Shown piece by piece: positions 7,950 through 16,249 of a stretch of 64,000 nucleotides of DNA; the stretch's first letter is position 1; each line of letters starts with the position of its first letter. Under the pieces are notes generated by a model, which was not told the origin of the DNA, ran no database searches, and was given only the letters and a program-made list of their open reading frames with translations. The stretch is from an uncultured Victivallales bacterium (GTDB taxonomy: Bacteria > Verrucomicrobiota > Lentisphaeria > Victivallales > UBA1829): positions 51,166-115,165 of the forward strand of contig CALXSJ010000010.1 of assembly GCA_944391115.1 (NCBI GenBank), given 5' to 3'. Made by a program: the position numbers and the translations under genes.

Positions 7950-8750
7950 TCAGCCGAGCACCGGCCAGAGCCGTCCGTCGGGGCGCGGATAGAGTTTGAT
8001 CGGAATGCCGAAGGCGGTGCTCAGGTTTGCCTCATTCAGAACGTCCGCGCGCAGTCCGCAGCTGGTGATCCGTCCGTCGCCGAGGATGATGCCGCGGTCG
8101 AAACTTGCGGTGATCTCCTCGATTCTCTGGGTGATGAAAAGCATGGTCGGCGAGTTTTCCGCTTTCGCGAGTCCGTCGATCGCCTCCAGAAGATACTCGC
8201 GGCTCTTGAGATCAAGATAGACGCATGTTTCGTCCAGAATCACCAGTTCGGGTTTTGCGATCAGCGCACGGGCGATGAGGGCCTTGATCTGTTCTCCGGA
8301 GGAGAGGCGGTCGAAATAGCGGTCCGCCAGATGCTTTGCCCCGATCCGGTCGAGTGCGGTCAGGGCGAGCTCCATTTCGGCATCGGACGCCTTGCGGTAG
8401 AATCCGACGGTCGAATCCAGACCCGAAAGCGCCACGTCGATGGTTTTCCAGCGGATGCTCGTATCCGCGGTCCACGCCTGCAGGAAGGGGCTGGCCCAGG
8501 CGACTTTCTTCCGTACCTCCGTGATGTCGCATGCGCCGTAGCGGTTGCCGAGAACGCTCACTTCCGCTCCGAAGAGCGGCCATGCCATGCCGAGGATCAT
8601 TTTGACCAGCGTTGTTTTTCCGGCTCCGTTCGGTCCGAGGATGAACCAGTGTTCTCCGCGTCCGACCTCCCAGTTGAAGTCATGGAGGATTTCGTTGCCT
8701 TCGAGTTTCAGAGTTGCATTTTTTATGACCAGAGCGGGTGTTGTGTCCAT
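7950..8750 (-). CDS. Stand-alone ABC ATPase (ModF/YlmA-like) with altered switch region
   Basis: 266 aa, a single ATP-binding cassette with no permease gene nearby. Walker A is LGPNGAGKTTL, the signature is DRLSSGEQIKAL, and Walker B is ELVILDETCVYLD. Two changes stand out: the usual DEPxxxLD is DETxxxLD, and the switch histidine (normally THxxEEI) is Gln in FITQRIEEI. Family knowledge: loss of the switch His usually slows or abolishes ATP hydrolysis. The protein resembles the YlmA/ModF group of orphan cassettes whose roles are poorly defined. The start at 8750 (ATG) is preferred over an in-frame TTG at 8771. It probably shares a transcript with the methyltransferase gene. Confidence 0.85.
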   Translation of the reverse strand: MDTTPALVIKNATLKLEGNEILHDFNWEVGRGEHWFILGPNGAGKTTLVKMILGMAWPLFGAEVSVLGNRYGACDITEVRKKVAWASPFLQAWTADTSIRWKTIDVALSGLDSTVGFYRKASDAEMELALTALDRIGAKHLADRYFDRLSSGEQIKALIARALIAKPELVILDETCVYLDLKSREYLLEAIDGLAKAENSPTMLFITQRIEEITASFDRGIILGDGRITSCGLRADVLNEANLSTAFGIPIKLYPRPDGRLWPVLG

Positions 8751-8795
8751 AATTGCCGTTCCAACTTTCAAATCCGGGTGTTCCGCTGTTTTTCC

Positions 8796-9866
8796 TCAAA
8801 CCGCCTCGTCGCCGCAGGGGTAGCTGCCCAGGACGCGAAGCGCCTGCGTCTGCGGACGCAGATATTCGATCGCGCGTTTGACCTTTTCGTCCTCGATATG
8901 GCCGAGCAGGTCGATGAAGAAGTAGTATTCCCAGTTCTGCACCTTGGAGGGGCGGCTTTCGATCATCGTGAGCGTGATTCCCTCGTTCTTGAAGGGAAGA
9001 AGCGCATCATAAAGAACGCCGACGCGGTCCTTGATCGCAAAGCAGATGGAGGTCTTGTCGTTTCCGGTCGGGAGCGGCATCTGATTGCCGAGCACGAGAA
9101 AACGGGTCGTGTTGTTCGGATTGTCCTCGATGTTCTGCGCGAGAATGTTCAGTCCGTAGATTTCGCCTGCGAAACAGCCTGCGATGGCGGCGGAATCGGG
9201 TTCTTCCGCCGCGGTCGCCGCGGCGCGGGAGTTGCTGGAGCATTCATGAATTTCCACATCCGGCAGATATTCGCTGATCCATGCGCGGCACTGGCTGAGG
9301 GACTGCACATGGCTGTAGAGTTTCCGGATCGACTTCATCGGGAATTTCGAAAGCAGGGAGTGATGGACGCGCAGATTGATTTCCGCGCAGATTTTCGCAT
9401 CGGAGTTGACAAAGATGTCGAGCGTGTGCGAGACAACACCCTCCGTGGAGTTTTCAACCGGCACGCAGCCATAGTCGGCGCGCCCGTTGTGGACGTCCGC
9501 GAAAATGTCGTCGATGTTGCCCTTGGGCACGTAGGCGACGCTGTGCCCGAATTTGGAGACCGCCGCCAGATGGGTGAATGAGCCTTCCGGGCCGAGATAG
9601 GCGATATTCAGCGGATGCTCCAGCGCAAGCGCGCCGGACATGATCTCACGGTAGACCGCCTTGAGCGTTGTCTGGCTCATCGGCCCCTGATTGAGCGCCG
9701 CAACCTTTTCAAAAACGATCTTTTCACGTTCCGGCACATAAATCGCCCCGAGAGAGTTCTTCTTCTGACGCCCGACTTCGATCACGGTCTGGTAGCGTTC
9801 ATTGAGAAGCGCTACGATCCGTGTGTCGATTTCATCGATTTTCTTCCGCAATTCATCCAGAGACAT
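8796..9866 (-). CDS. pheA: Bifunctional chorismate mutase / prephenate dehydratase
   Basis: Makes phenylpyruvate from chorismate for phenylalanine synthesis. The 356-aa protein has an AroQ-type chorismate mutase domain (1-90, starting MSLDELRKKIDEIDTRIV), a prephenate dehydratase domain (about 92-270, with YLGPEGSFTH, ENSTEGVV and the catalytic NTTRFLV) and a C-terminal ACT domain with the Phe-binding ESRP motif (TMIESRPSK), so Phe feedback is expected. The start at 9866 matches the normal mutase N-terminus; an in-frame extension up to 9980 would translate through the promoter leader and a tandem repeat. The promoter is at 9971-9999. Confidence 0.96.
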   Translation of the reverse strand: MSLDELRKKIDEIDTRIVALLNERYQTVIEVGRQKKNSLGAIYVPEREKIVFEKVAALNQGPMSQTTLKAVYREIMSGALALEHPLNIAYLGPEGSFTHLAAVSKFGHSVAYVPKGNIDDIFADVHNGRADYGCVPVENSTEGVVSHTLDIFVNSDAKICAEINLRVHHSLLSKFPMKSIRKLYSHVQSLSQCRAWISEYLPDVEIHECSSNSRAAATAAEEPDSAAIAGCFAGEIYGLNILAQNIEDNPNNTTRFLVLGNQMPLPTGNDKTSICFAIKDRVGVLYDALLPFKNEGITLTMIESRPSKVQNWEYYFFIDLLGHIEDEKVKRAIEYLRPQTQALRVLGSYPCGDEAV

Positions 9867-9877
9867 GGCAGCAACCT

Positions 9878-9913
9878 TTATCTTAAAACATTCTGTTATC
9901 TTAAAACATTCTG
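9878..9913. repeat. Tandem 18-bp repeat in the pheA leader
   Basis: TTATCTTAAAACATTCTG occurs twice back to back (9878-9895 and 9896-9913), ending 11 bases before the pheA start codon on the minus strand. It is identical in both copies. It may be a double operator, or a recent slippage duplication. Confidence 0.9.
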
Positions 9914-9970
9914 TCGATTTTTTGCAGGATTTCATGCCGCGTCCCCGTGATCCCGGAGACGCAACCGCAT

Positions 9971-9999
9971 AATTTACCACATTTTTTTCATTATCTCAA
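9971..9999 (-). promoter_or_regulatory. pheA promoter
   Basis: Minus strand TTGAGA (9994-9999), 17 bases, TAAATT (9971-9976). It predicts a leader of about 100 bases containing a GC stem-loop (about 9940-9965) and the tandem 18-bp repeat. Confidence 0.6.
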
Positions 10000-10135
10000 G
10001 CTCCATACTTGATTTTCGCGCAAAAATGACGATATTTACACACTTTGAAAACGGCGCGTCCGGGCATGGCGCGGGGACGCGTTTCCGGAAGGGGGGGTAT
10101 TTCTCCCGGCAAGCACAAGGAGATTGCATTGCATC

Positions 10136-10477
10136 ATGGCGGTCATCATAAAAACGGTTCTTCTGCTGGTCTGCTCCAATCTGTTCATGACGTTCGCGTG
10201 GTATGCGCACTTGAAAAACATGTCCGCGAAACCCTGGTTCATCGCCGCGCTGGCAAGCTGGGGAATCGCATTTTTTGAATATATGATCCAGGTTCCGGCG
10301 AACCGGATCGGCTACACTCAGCTGTCGCTTGCGCAGCTGAAGATTCTGCAGGAAGTCATCACCCTTTCCGTTTTCGTGCCGTTTTCCATCCTCTACATGA
10401 AGGAAGGCTTCAAACTGGATTTCATCTGGGCCGGTCTCTGCCTGGTCGGCGCGGTTTATTTCATGTTCCGCACTTGA
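10136..10477 (+). CDS. DUF486 (DMT-family) membrane protein
   Basis: 113 aa with four predicted membrane helices: VIIKTVLLLVCSNLFMTF, WFIAALASWGIAFFEY, LQEVITLSVFVPFSILYM and WAGLCLVGAVYFMF. The phrases TFAWYAHLK, EYMIQVPANRIGY and FKLDFIWAGLCLVGAVYFMF match the DUF486 family of small drug/metabolite-transporter-like proteins of unknown substrate. The start is uncertain: AAGGAG at 10117-10122 is 13 bases from this ATG, but an in-frame TTG at 10124 is too close to it. A candidate promoter lies at 10009-10038 (TTGATT, 18 bases, TATTTA), divergent from pheA. Confidence 0.85.
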   Translation: MAVIIKTVLLLVCSNLFMTFAWYAHLKNMSAKPWFIAALASWGIAFFEYMIQVPANRIGYTQLSLAQLKILQEVITLSVFVPFSILYMKEGFKLDFIWAGLCLVGAVYFMFRT

Positions 10478-10552
10478 AAATTGCAAAACCCGCGTTATGC
10501 TACCTTTACGGGAAGCGGGGAAAACGGGGACCAAAACAAGGGGAGAAGCGCA

Positions 10553-11146
10553 ATGATCGATACCATTCTGAGCGAAGTTGGCAACTTTCTTGCGGGCGCC
10601 CGGGCGATGATGATGTACTGGATTCTCGCCATAGCCGGAACGGTCTTTTTCGGAATTGTCTGCATTCTGAGTCTGTTCGGGCTCGGCGGGATCGATCATC
10701 CCGATTTCGACGCGGACGGTTCTGTTCTGGATCATGCGGATACGGGATATCTGGATTTCAAGCTTTTCTCGCTGCGTTCCATTCTGGCGTTTCTCACGGT
10801 GTTCGGCTGGGGCGGCGTAATCTGGGGCAGCCGTGGGATTTCCGGTTTTCTTCTTGCTCTGTTCTGCGGTTTTCTGACCATGCTGATTACCGCATCCATC
10901 CTGTATTTCACGATGCGTCTGCAGTACAGCGGCAACGTCGGAGCGGAGGATTTTGTCGGCCGGAGCGGAACCGTTTACCTGAGCATTCCCGGGGGCATGA
11001 CGGAGACCGGAAAAGTGGTGATCTCCTGCGGCGGAGCCACGCATGAGCTTCCGGCCGTGGCGGAGGAACCTCTCTCCACGGGCACGCCGATTGTCGTGGT
11101 GAAGTCCGTGGACGGCAGACATTTTCTTGTGAAAAAAGCGCAGTGA
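10553..11146 (+). CDS. NfeD-like / YuaF-type membrane protein
   Basis: 197 aa. Membrane segments lie at about residues 19-42 (YWILAIAGTVFFGIVCILSL) and about 75-125, followed by a C-terminal beta-rich NfeD/OB-fold domain that begins VGRSGTVYLSIPGG. The gene lies 37 bases upstream of a flotillin gene. Pairing of an NfeD-type protein with a flotillin (YuaF-FloT/YuaG in Bacillus, YqiJ-YqiK in E. coli) is well established. It is thought to help organise or stabilise flotillin membrane microdomains. The start at 10553 is chosen because AAGGGGAGAAG lies just upstream; the in-frame extension to 10481 has no ribosome site. Confidence 0.85.
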   Translation: MIDTILSEVGNFLAGARAMMMYWILAIAGTVFFGIVCILSLFGLGGIDHPDFDADGSVLDHADTGYLDFKLFSLRSILAFLTVFGWGGVIWGSRGISGFLLALFCGFLTMLITASILYFTMRLQYSGNVGAEDFVGRSGTVYLSIPGGMTETGKVVISCGGATHELPAVAEEPLSTGTPIVVVKSVDGRHFLVKKAQ

Positions 11147-11183
11147 CCAGTCTGAAACATTCAACATAATTAAGGAGTCGCAT

Positions 11184-12752
11184 ATGGATTTCATGCCGCT
11201 GCTTGCAGCACAGCAGATCGGAGGCGGAGCAATTCTGCTCATCGTCATCATTGTCTTTGTGGCGTTCGCCGTACTCATCAGCGTCCTTGCCAGAATCAAA
11301 AAATGTCCGTCCGACCGGATCATGGTCATCTACGGCTCCCAGGTTCTCCACCGGGACAAGGCGACCCGGCATGCCGCGCGCTGCATTCATGGCGGAACGG
11401 CGTTCATCTGGCCGGTCATCCAGGATTACGGCTTCCTCTCGCTGCGGCCGATCCAGCTGGAGGTGAATCTGCGCAACGCCCTCTGCAAGCAGAATATCCG
11501 CATCAATGTCCCCTCGGTATTCACGGTGGGCGTCAGCACGGACGAAATGCTCATGGGGAATGCGGCGAACCGTCTGCTCGGACTTCAGCCGGACGCCATC
11601 GGCGAACTGGCCAAGGACATCATTTTCGGCCAGCTCCGCCTGGTGATCGCCTCCATGACGATCGAGCAGATCAATTCCGACCGCGAAACCTTCCTCCGGA
11701 GCATTGAGCAGAACGTCGCCGAGGAACTCAACAAGATCGGTCTTCTTCTGCTGAACGTCAACATCACCGACATCACCGACGAGAGCGGATATATCGACGC
11801 CATCGGAAAACGTGCCGCGTCGGAAGCCATCAACAAGGCCCGCATCGAAGTCGCTGAAGAGGAGCGCAAGGGCGGAATCGGAGAAGCCGAGGCGCGCAAG
11901 GCTCAGCGCATCGCCGTTTCCCAGGCGGAGGCCGAGGCTCAGGCCGGAGAGGCCAATGCCGACCGGGAACGCCGCATCGCCGTGACCCAGGCGGAGGCCG
12001 AGGCCCAGATCGGAGAAGCCAACGCCGACAAGGAACGCCGGATTTCCATCAAACAGGCGGAAGCCCTTGCGATCGAGGGCGAAAACGTCTCCGCGATTGA
12101 GATTGCAAAGTCCAATGCCACAAGGGTGGAAAACGAAGCCGACGCCTACCGTCAGGCGGAAGCCGCCAAGCGGATTGCGGAGGCCAAGATCAAGCAGGCC
12201 GATTACGAGGCGGAAATGCTTGCGCAGATCGCCCGCGCAAAGATGGAGACCGAAAAGCAGAAGGCTGAAACGCTTGTCCATGCGGAAATCGAGAAGGAGC
12301 AGGTGGTCATCCAGGCGGAGGCCGAGGCGGAGAAGCGCAGACGCGAAGCCAAGGGCGAAGCGGATGCGATCTATGCGAAACTCGAAGCCGAGGCACGGGG
12401 AAATTATGAAATCCTCAAAGCCAAAGGCGAAGGCTATAACCAGATTATCTCCGCCTGCTGCGGCAACGCCGATGCCGCAGGAAAAATGCTTCTCATCGAA
12501 AAACTTGAGGAACTGGTCAAGCTGCAGACCGAGGCGATCCGGAATATCAAGATTGACAAGGTCACTGTCTGGGACGGCGGAAGCCAGGTCAACGGCAAAA
12601 CCTCCACGGCCAATTTTCTCAGCGGCATGATGCAGAGCATTCCGCCGCTTCATGATGTGGCGGGAATGGCGGGAATCGATCTGCCCGGCTATCTTGGCAA
12701 ACTCAAATCGGAGAATGCCGCGCCTGAGGATGTTTCTTCCGCACAGCAGTAA
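11184..12752 (+). CDS. floT: Flotillin-like protein
   Basis: 522 aa. Residues 12-36 form an N-terminal membrane hairpin or anchor (AILLIVIIVFVAFAVLISVL). An SPFH/PHB domain (about 40-230) and a long alanine/glutamate-rich coiled coil follow, then an oligomerisation tail (KTSTANFLSGMMQSIPPL). The coiled coil carries a 22-residue repeat beginning QAEAEAQ, in two near-identical copies (66 bp each at 11922-11987 and 11988-12053) with a weaker copy before them. Flotillins scaffold ordered membrane domains and affect secretion and signalling complexes. GGAG is placed just before the ATG. It forms an operon with the NfeD-like gene and ends at a terminator. Confidence 0.93.
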   Translation: MDFMPLLAAQQIGGGAILLIVIIVFVAFAVLISVLARIKKCPSDRIMVIYGSQVLHRDKATRHAARCIHGGTAFIWPVIQDYGFLSLRPIQLEVNLRNALCKQNIRINVPSVFTVGVSTDEMLMGNAANRLLGLQPDAIGELAKDIIFGQLRLVIASMTIEQINSDRETFLRSIEQNVAEELNKIGLLLLNVNITDITDESGYIDAIGKRAASEAINKARIEVAEEERKGGIGEAEARKAQRIAVSQAEAEAQAGEANADRERRIAVTQAEAEAQIGEANADKERRISIKQAEALAIEGENVSAIEIAKSNATRVENEADAYRQAEAAKRIAEAKIKQADYEAEMLAQIARAKMETEKQKAETLVHAEIEKEQVVIQAEAEAEKRRREAKGEADAIYAKLEAEARGNYEILKAKGEGYNQIISACCGNADAAGKMLLIEKLEELVKLQTEAIRNIKIDKVTVWDGGSQVNGKTSTANFLSGMMQSIPPLHDVAGMAGIDLPGYLGKLKSENAAPEDVSSAQQ

Positions 12753-12771
12753 AGTCCGTCTGTTTTTTCCG

Positions 12772-12805
12772 CCCCTCCCGGATCCGCATCCCGGAGGGGT
12801 TTTTT
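12772..12805 (+). terminator. Intrinsic terminator of the NfeD-flotillin operon
   Basis: CCCCTCC pairs with GGAGGGG around an 8-14 base loop and is followed by TTTTTT. Confidence 0.85.
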
Positions 12806-12957
12806 GTTTCACCGCCATAAGCCGGAAATGTCCGGAACGGTTCTGTTTCGGGGATTTCCCGTGCGGGAATGCAGAGAATTCTGCCGCATATCATGAGAAT
12901 TGCGGAAAAAACGTGCAACGGAAATTCCGGAAAAAGTATCAGGGGAAAAGAAAAAAA

Positions 12958-13032
12958 TGGAGCGAGCAATGGGACTCGAACCCACGACCATCACGTTGGC
13001 AACGTGATGCTCTACCACTGAGCTATGCTCGC
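12958..13032 (-). tRNA. tRNA-Gly (GCC)
   Basis: A complete cloverleaf on the minus strand: acceptor GCGAGCA/TGCTCGC, D stem GCTC/GAGC, anticodon arm TCACG-TTGCCAA-CGTGA (anticodon GCC), T loop TTCGAGT. Discriminator U and an encoded CCA (12958-12960). A T-rich run follows the 3' end. Its own promoter lies at 13052-13079. Confidence 0.97.
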
Positions 13033-13051
13033 TTGCCGGTTGATGCGCATT

Positions 13052-13079
13052 ACTATAAACGTCATTCCGTTTTTTTCAA
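13052..13079 (-). promoter_or_regulatory. tRNA-Gly promoter
   Basis: Minus strand TTGAAA (13074-13079), 16 bases, TATAGT (13052-13057). The same two hexamers with the same spacing precede tRNA-Thr at 26699-26726. Confidence 0.7.
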
Positions 13080-13112
13080 GCGGAATTTGATTGTTTTTTC
13101 TGTTTTTTGCGG

Positions 13113-13162
13113 AAAAAACGGCACGGGCGGAAAGAAAGACCTCTTTCTGTCCGCCCGTGCCG
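13113..13162 (-). terminator. Intrinsic terminator of the GH36 gene
   Basis: A perfect 13-bp stem (13119-13131 with 13150-13162) with a short inner stem is followed, reading leftward, by a run of U (13113-13118). Confidence 0.9.
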
Positions 13163-13174
13163 GAGAACGCCTGT

Positions 13175-14782
13175 TCAGCGTGCGACGATCAGCGCCGCGT
13201 CATGAGCGGGCAGAATGATTTTCTTCTTTCTGACGGAGGGAACGTCCAGAAGCTCGTCGCATTCTTCGGGAAGGCCGTATTTTTCAAATTCATAGGCCAT
13301 TTCGTGATCGCAGTCGTTGAAGATTGCGACAGCCTTTCTGCCGTCGACTGTGCCTTCGAACACCTGCGGCCAGTAATTTTTCGGCCATTCGAACGGTTTT
13401 GCATCCCGGAGGCGGAGATTCTGTGCGCGTCCCAGAAGGGCGAGACGGTCCGGCGCAATGGTTCCGAGGTTGTCGCTTGTGATGCAGACGCCGGTAATGA
13501 TGCCGGTCAGAACGGACATTTTCGCTTCGCCGTAGGTGTAGAAGGCGTTGTCCTGCCGCGCCATCAGCGTATCGGGATCGCAGCGGAACCAGCGGTCGAA
13601 TTTCCACCAGTTCGCCATTGTGACATGCATTGCATTGCGTATCGAGCATCCGTTGTCGGAGTCGAAATTGGCGAAGGCGGGGCCGGGGCTTTGGTAATAA
13701 CGGCTTGTGTCGCCGCTGACGCGACAGTTGTCAACCAGTCCGAGACTCGGCATGAACGGCGGACAGCATCCGAGCAGTGTGGCGTCCGGGACCGCGTCGC
13801 GGATTGCCTTGAGAGCCAGACGGAAGGCGCTGACCGGCGTTGCGTCCGGATCATGGCGTCTGCCGACTGCGAGTCCGTAACCGAGCCCGTCCATCTTGAA
13901 ATAGGTGTATCCCCAGGAACGGAATGTCCGGAACACAGATGCCAGGTGTTCCTGCACTGCGGGGATGGTGGCATCCAGACAGAGCCAGTGGTTATCCGGG
14001 GGCGGCGACCAGCCCTGGACTGCCAGCGGTTCGCCGTCGGCGTCCTTGACAAACCAGTCGGGATGTTCGCGGAAGACTCTGCTGGCTGTGGACGCGAGCA
14101 TCGGCATGGTCCAGATGCCGGCTTCCATGCCGGCGGAAGTGATTTCGCCTGCGATGTCTTTCAAGGGAGTCGGCCATGCGTCGCGCTGGTCGAGCCAGTC
14201 TCCCTGATGTGTCTGGTATCCGTCATCGATCTGAACGACCTGCGCCGCATAGGGGGAGCGGTTTTTTTTCAGGGCGCTCAGATTGTCCAGAAGGTTTTTT
14301 TCCGAAACATCGGCATAATAGTAATACCAGGTGCAGTAGCCGGTTAGATTCCGGGATGCGTCGATTGGTCCGACACCCATCTTTGCGGCGGCCGCATCGG
14401 CGTATTGCAGCATCAGATCACGCCAGTCCGCACCTTCCAGCACCAGAAGTTCCTCCGGCTTTTCTCCGGGTCTGATGAACGGCTGGAGCACATCGATTGC
14501 GACGAAACGACCCTTGCGGATGACGGAGAAATAGCTCATGGAGCGTTTGGCCGTCAGCGCGCCCGCAAGCACGTAACGTTTCGACGCCGTATCCCCGACG
14601 ACGATCACGTCCTGGCTGTCCATCGTCCAGTCCATGCCGCCGAGCGTGCAGACATTGGGATTGGGAATGGAGGGGGCCATATTGTTGTTGTTCCGGTAGA
14701 CGAAGGTCGCCTCGGGCGGAAGATCCAGCGGAAGGCTGGCGCGGTAGCATGCCGTTTCCGGCTGCCAGACGGTGGTTTGCAT
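13175..14782 (-). CDS. GH36-type alpha-galactosidase-like glycoside hydrolase
   Basis: 535 aa, clan GH-D. A beta-sandwich N-terminal part (1-150) precedes a TIM barrel with the family motifs VVQIDDGYQTHQGDW, the nucleophile Asp in YTYFKMDGLG, and the probable acid/base Asp in RVSGDTSRYY. The C-terminal small domain ends KKIILPAHDAALIVAR. Family knowledge: such enzymes cleave terminal alpha-galactosyl residues (raffinose type, galactomannan, blood-group B) or related linkages. There is no signal peptide, so it should act in the cytoplasm on imported oligosaccharides. The start at 14782 is fixed by AAGGAG 6 bases upstream. It is a single-gene unit ended by a strong terminator. Confidence 0.88.
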   Translation of the reverse strand: MQTTVWQPETACYRASLPLDLPPEATFVYRNNNNMAPSIPNPNVCTLGGMDWTMDSQDVIVVGDTASKRYVLAGALTAKRSMSYFSVIRKGRFVAIDVLQPFIRPGEKPEELLVLEGADWRDLMLQYADAAAAKMGVGPIDASRNLTGYCTWYYYYADVSEKNLLDNLSALKKNRSPYAAQVVQIDDGYQTHQGDWLDQRDAWPTPLKDIAGEITSAGMEAGIWTMPMLASTASRVFREHPDWFVKDADGEPLAVQGWSPPPDNHWLCLDATIPAVQEHLASVFRTFRSWGYTYFKMDGLGYGLAVGRRHDPDATPVSAFRLALKAIRDAVPDATLLGCCPPFMPSLGLVDNCRVSGDTSRYYQSPGPAFANFDSDNGCSIRNAMHVTMANWWKFDRWFRCDPDTLMARQDNAFYTYGEAKMSVLTGIITGVCITSDNLGTIAPDRLALLGRAQNLRLRDAKPFEWPKNYWPQVFEGTVDGRKAVAIFNDCDHEMAYEFEKYGLPEECDELLDVPSVRKKKIILPAHDAALIVAR

Positions 14783-15100
14783 GAAGAACTCCTTGTATTT
14801 TTTGTTGGAAGAACCTGATTTCAATATATCGCAGCCGGATGAGAAAAAAAGAGAATGGGGTTGGAAAATATGGGAAAAATGTGCTGTTTTATTGTGTTTT
14901 TGTGCGATTCCGGAATGTGGAAGTGCAGAGACCATGCCGTTCCGAGAGTGTTCCGGCTTGCGCATCCTGTCCGCCGCAGGATTCTTTTTCCGCAATCGGG
15001 ATTGCAAAAAGGCCGCTGCGGGATTATATTACAAGTTCCATTGTTCTTACGCAGGATTTTGTGTTTCGTCTCAACATGCAACAGATAAGGAAAAAGCAAA
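14783..15100. other. Divergent intergenic region between GH36 and hisG
   Basis: 318 bases without a gene. It holds the hisG promoter (15002-15030) and, on the minus strand, a likely -10 TATATT at 14823-14828 for the GH36 gene that lacks a good -35, as expected for an activator-dependent sugar gene. No other structure was recognised. Confidence 0.5.
15002..15030 (+). promoter_or_regulatory. hisG promoter
   Basis: TTGCAA (15002-15007), 17 bases, TATATT (15025-15030); transcript start expected near 15037, leader about 64 bases. No histidine-rich leader peptide or attenuator was seen. Confidence 0.7.
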
Positions 15101-15973
15101 ATGTCAAAATTGATGCTCGGCCTTCCGAAAGGCAGCCTGGAACAGTCCACCGTGGATATGTTTGCGAAAGCCGGTTACAAGATTGAAATCAGTTCCCGTT
15201 CCTATTATCCGACGATCGACGATCCGGATATTGAATGCATGCTGATCCGTGCACAGGAAATGTCGCGTTATGTCGAGGAGGGGATTCTCGACTGCGGGCT
15301 CACCGGATATGACTGGATTCAGGAAAACGGTTCCGACGTTGTCGAGGCCGCCGAACTGGTTTATGGAAAAGTCGGACGCAATCCGCTCCGCTGGGTGCTG
15401 GCCGTTCCGGAAAATTCCGGAATTCACTCCGTCAAGGATCTTGAAGGAAAGCGCATTTCCACCGAGGCTGTCGGCATGACGAAGCGCTATCTGGAAAAGA
15501 ACAATGTGCATGCGACCGTTGAATTCTCCTGGGGCGCAACCGAGGTGAAGCCGCCGAGACTTGCCGATGCGATTGTCGAGATTACGGAAACCGGTTCCTC
15601 CCTCCGGGCCAATCATCTTAAAATCATTGATACGCTCTGCGTCAGCACGACCCGTTTCATTGCCAACAAGAAAGCGTATCTCGATCCGGTCAAGAAGGAG
15701 AAGATCGAGAACATCGCCCTGCTGCTCAAGGCCGTTCTTGCGGCAGAAGGAAAAGTCGGGCTGCTGCTGAATGCGAAAAAGGCCGATCTGGAGCGGATTC
15801 TCGGAAAACTGCCCGCGCTTGAACGCCCGACAATCTCCCCGCTTTCCGATCCGGAATGGGTGGCGCTGAATACGATTGTTTCCGAGCATGTCGTACGCGA
15901 GCTCATTCCCGATCTCAAGCATCTCGGTGCAAGCGGCATTGTGGAATATCCGCTGAACAAGATCGTCGAATAA
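15101..15973 (+). CDS. hisG: ATP phosphoribosyltransferase, long form
   Basis: Catalyses the first step of histidine synthesis, joining ATP and PRPP. The 290-aa size is that of the long, self-regulated form. The catalytic part (1-215) contains [26 protein letters not shown] and the PRPP-binding [14 protein letters not shown]. The C-terminal ferredoxin-like domain (about 216-290, with [18 protein letters not shown]) binds histidine for feedback inhibition, so no HisZ partner is needed. No other his genes are nearby. It has its own promoter and stands alone. Confidence 0.96.
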   Translation: MSKLMLGLPKGSLEQSTVDMFAKAGYKIEISSRSYYPTIDDPDIECMLIRAQEMSRYVEEGILDCGLTGYDWIQENGSDVVEAAELVYGKVGRNPLRWVLAVPENSGIHSVKDLEGKRISTEAVGMTKRYLEKNNVHATVEFSWGATEVKPPRLADAIVEITETGSSLRANHLKIIDTLCVSTTRFIANKKAYLDPVKKEKIENIALLLKAVLAAEGKVGLLLNAKKADLERILGKLPALERPTISPLSDPEWVALNTIVSEHVVRELIPDLKHLGASGIVEYPLNKIVE

Positions 15974-16140
15974 CGTCTGCGAAGATCATTTCCCCCTTCC
16001 GGGGGGACTTCCGGCCGCCGCATCGGAGCGGGTTCTCTTTCGGGCATGAAAGGAAATCCGGCATTTCCGGTCCGGCGGCCGCTGTATGTCTGCATTCTGC
16101 GGGAATCTTGTTTTCCCGGACGGGATCCCTCCTTTTTTTC

Positions 16141-16168
16141 TTGAAATAACGCTCTCCCATGTTATTTT
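16141..16168 (+). promoter_or_regulatory. Candidate promoter of the CE15-like esterase gene
   Basis: TTGAAA (16141-16146), 16 bases, TATTTT (16163-16168), about 80 bases before the start codon. Confidence 0.5.
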
Positions 16169-16249
16169 ACTGAAACTGACGGCTGCCGGACGGCGGTTTC
16201 CGAATCCGCCCCTCCGCCTGCCGCGGCAAACAGGATGGAGACGGTCCTG

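Noticed and set aside
9867..9980. In-frame N-terminal extension of PheA, or a leader peptide for attenuation
   Set aside because: The extension has only two Phe codons created by the 18-bp duplication and begins at the predicted transcript start; the mutase domain begins normally at 9866.
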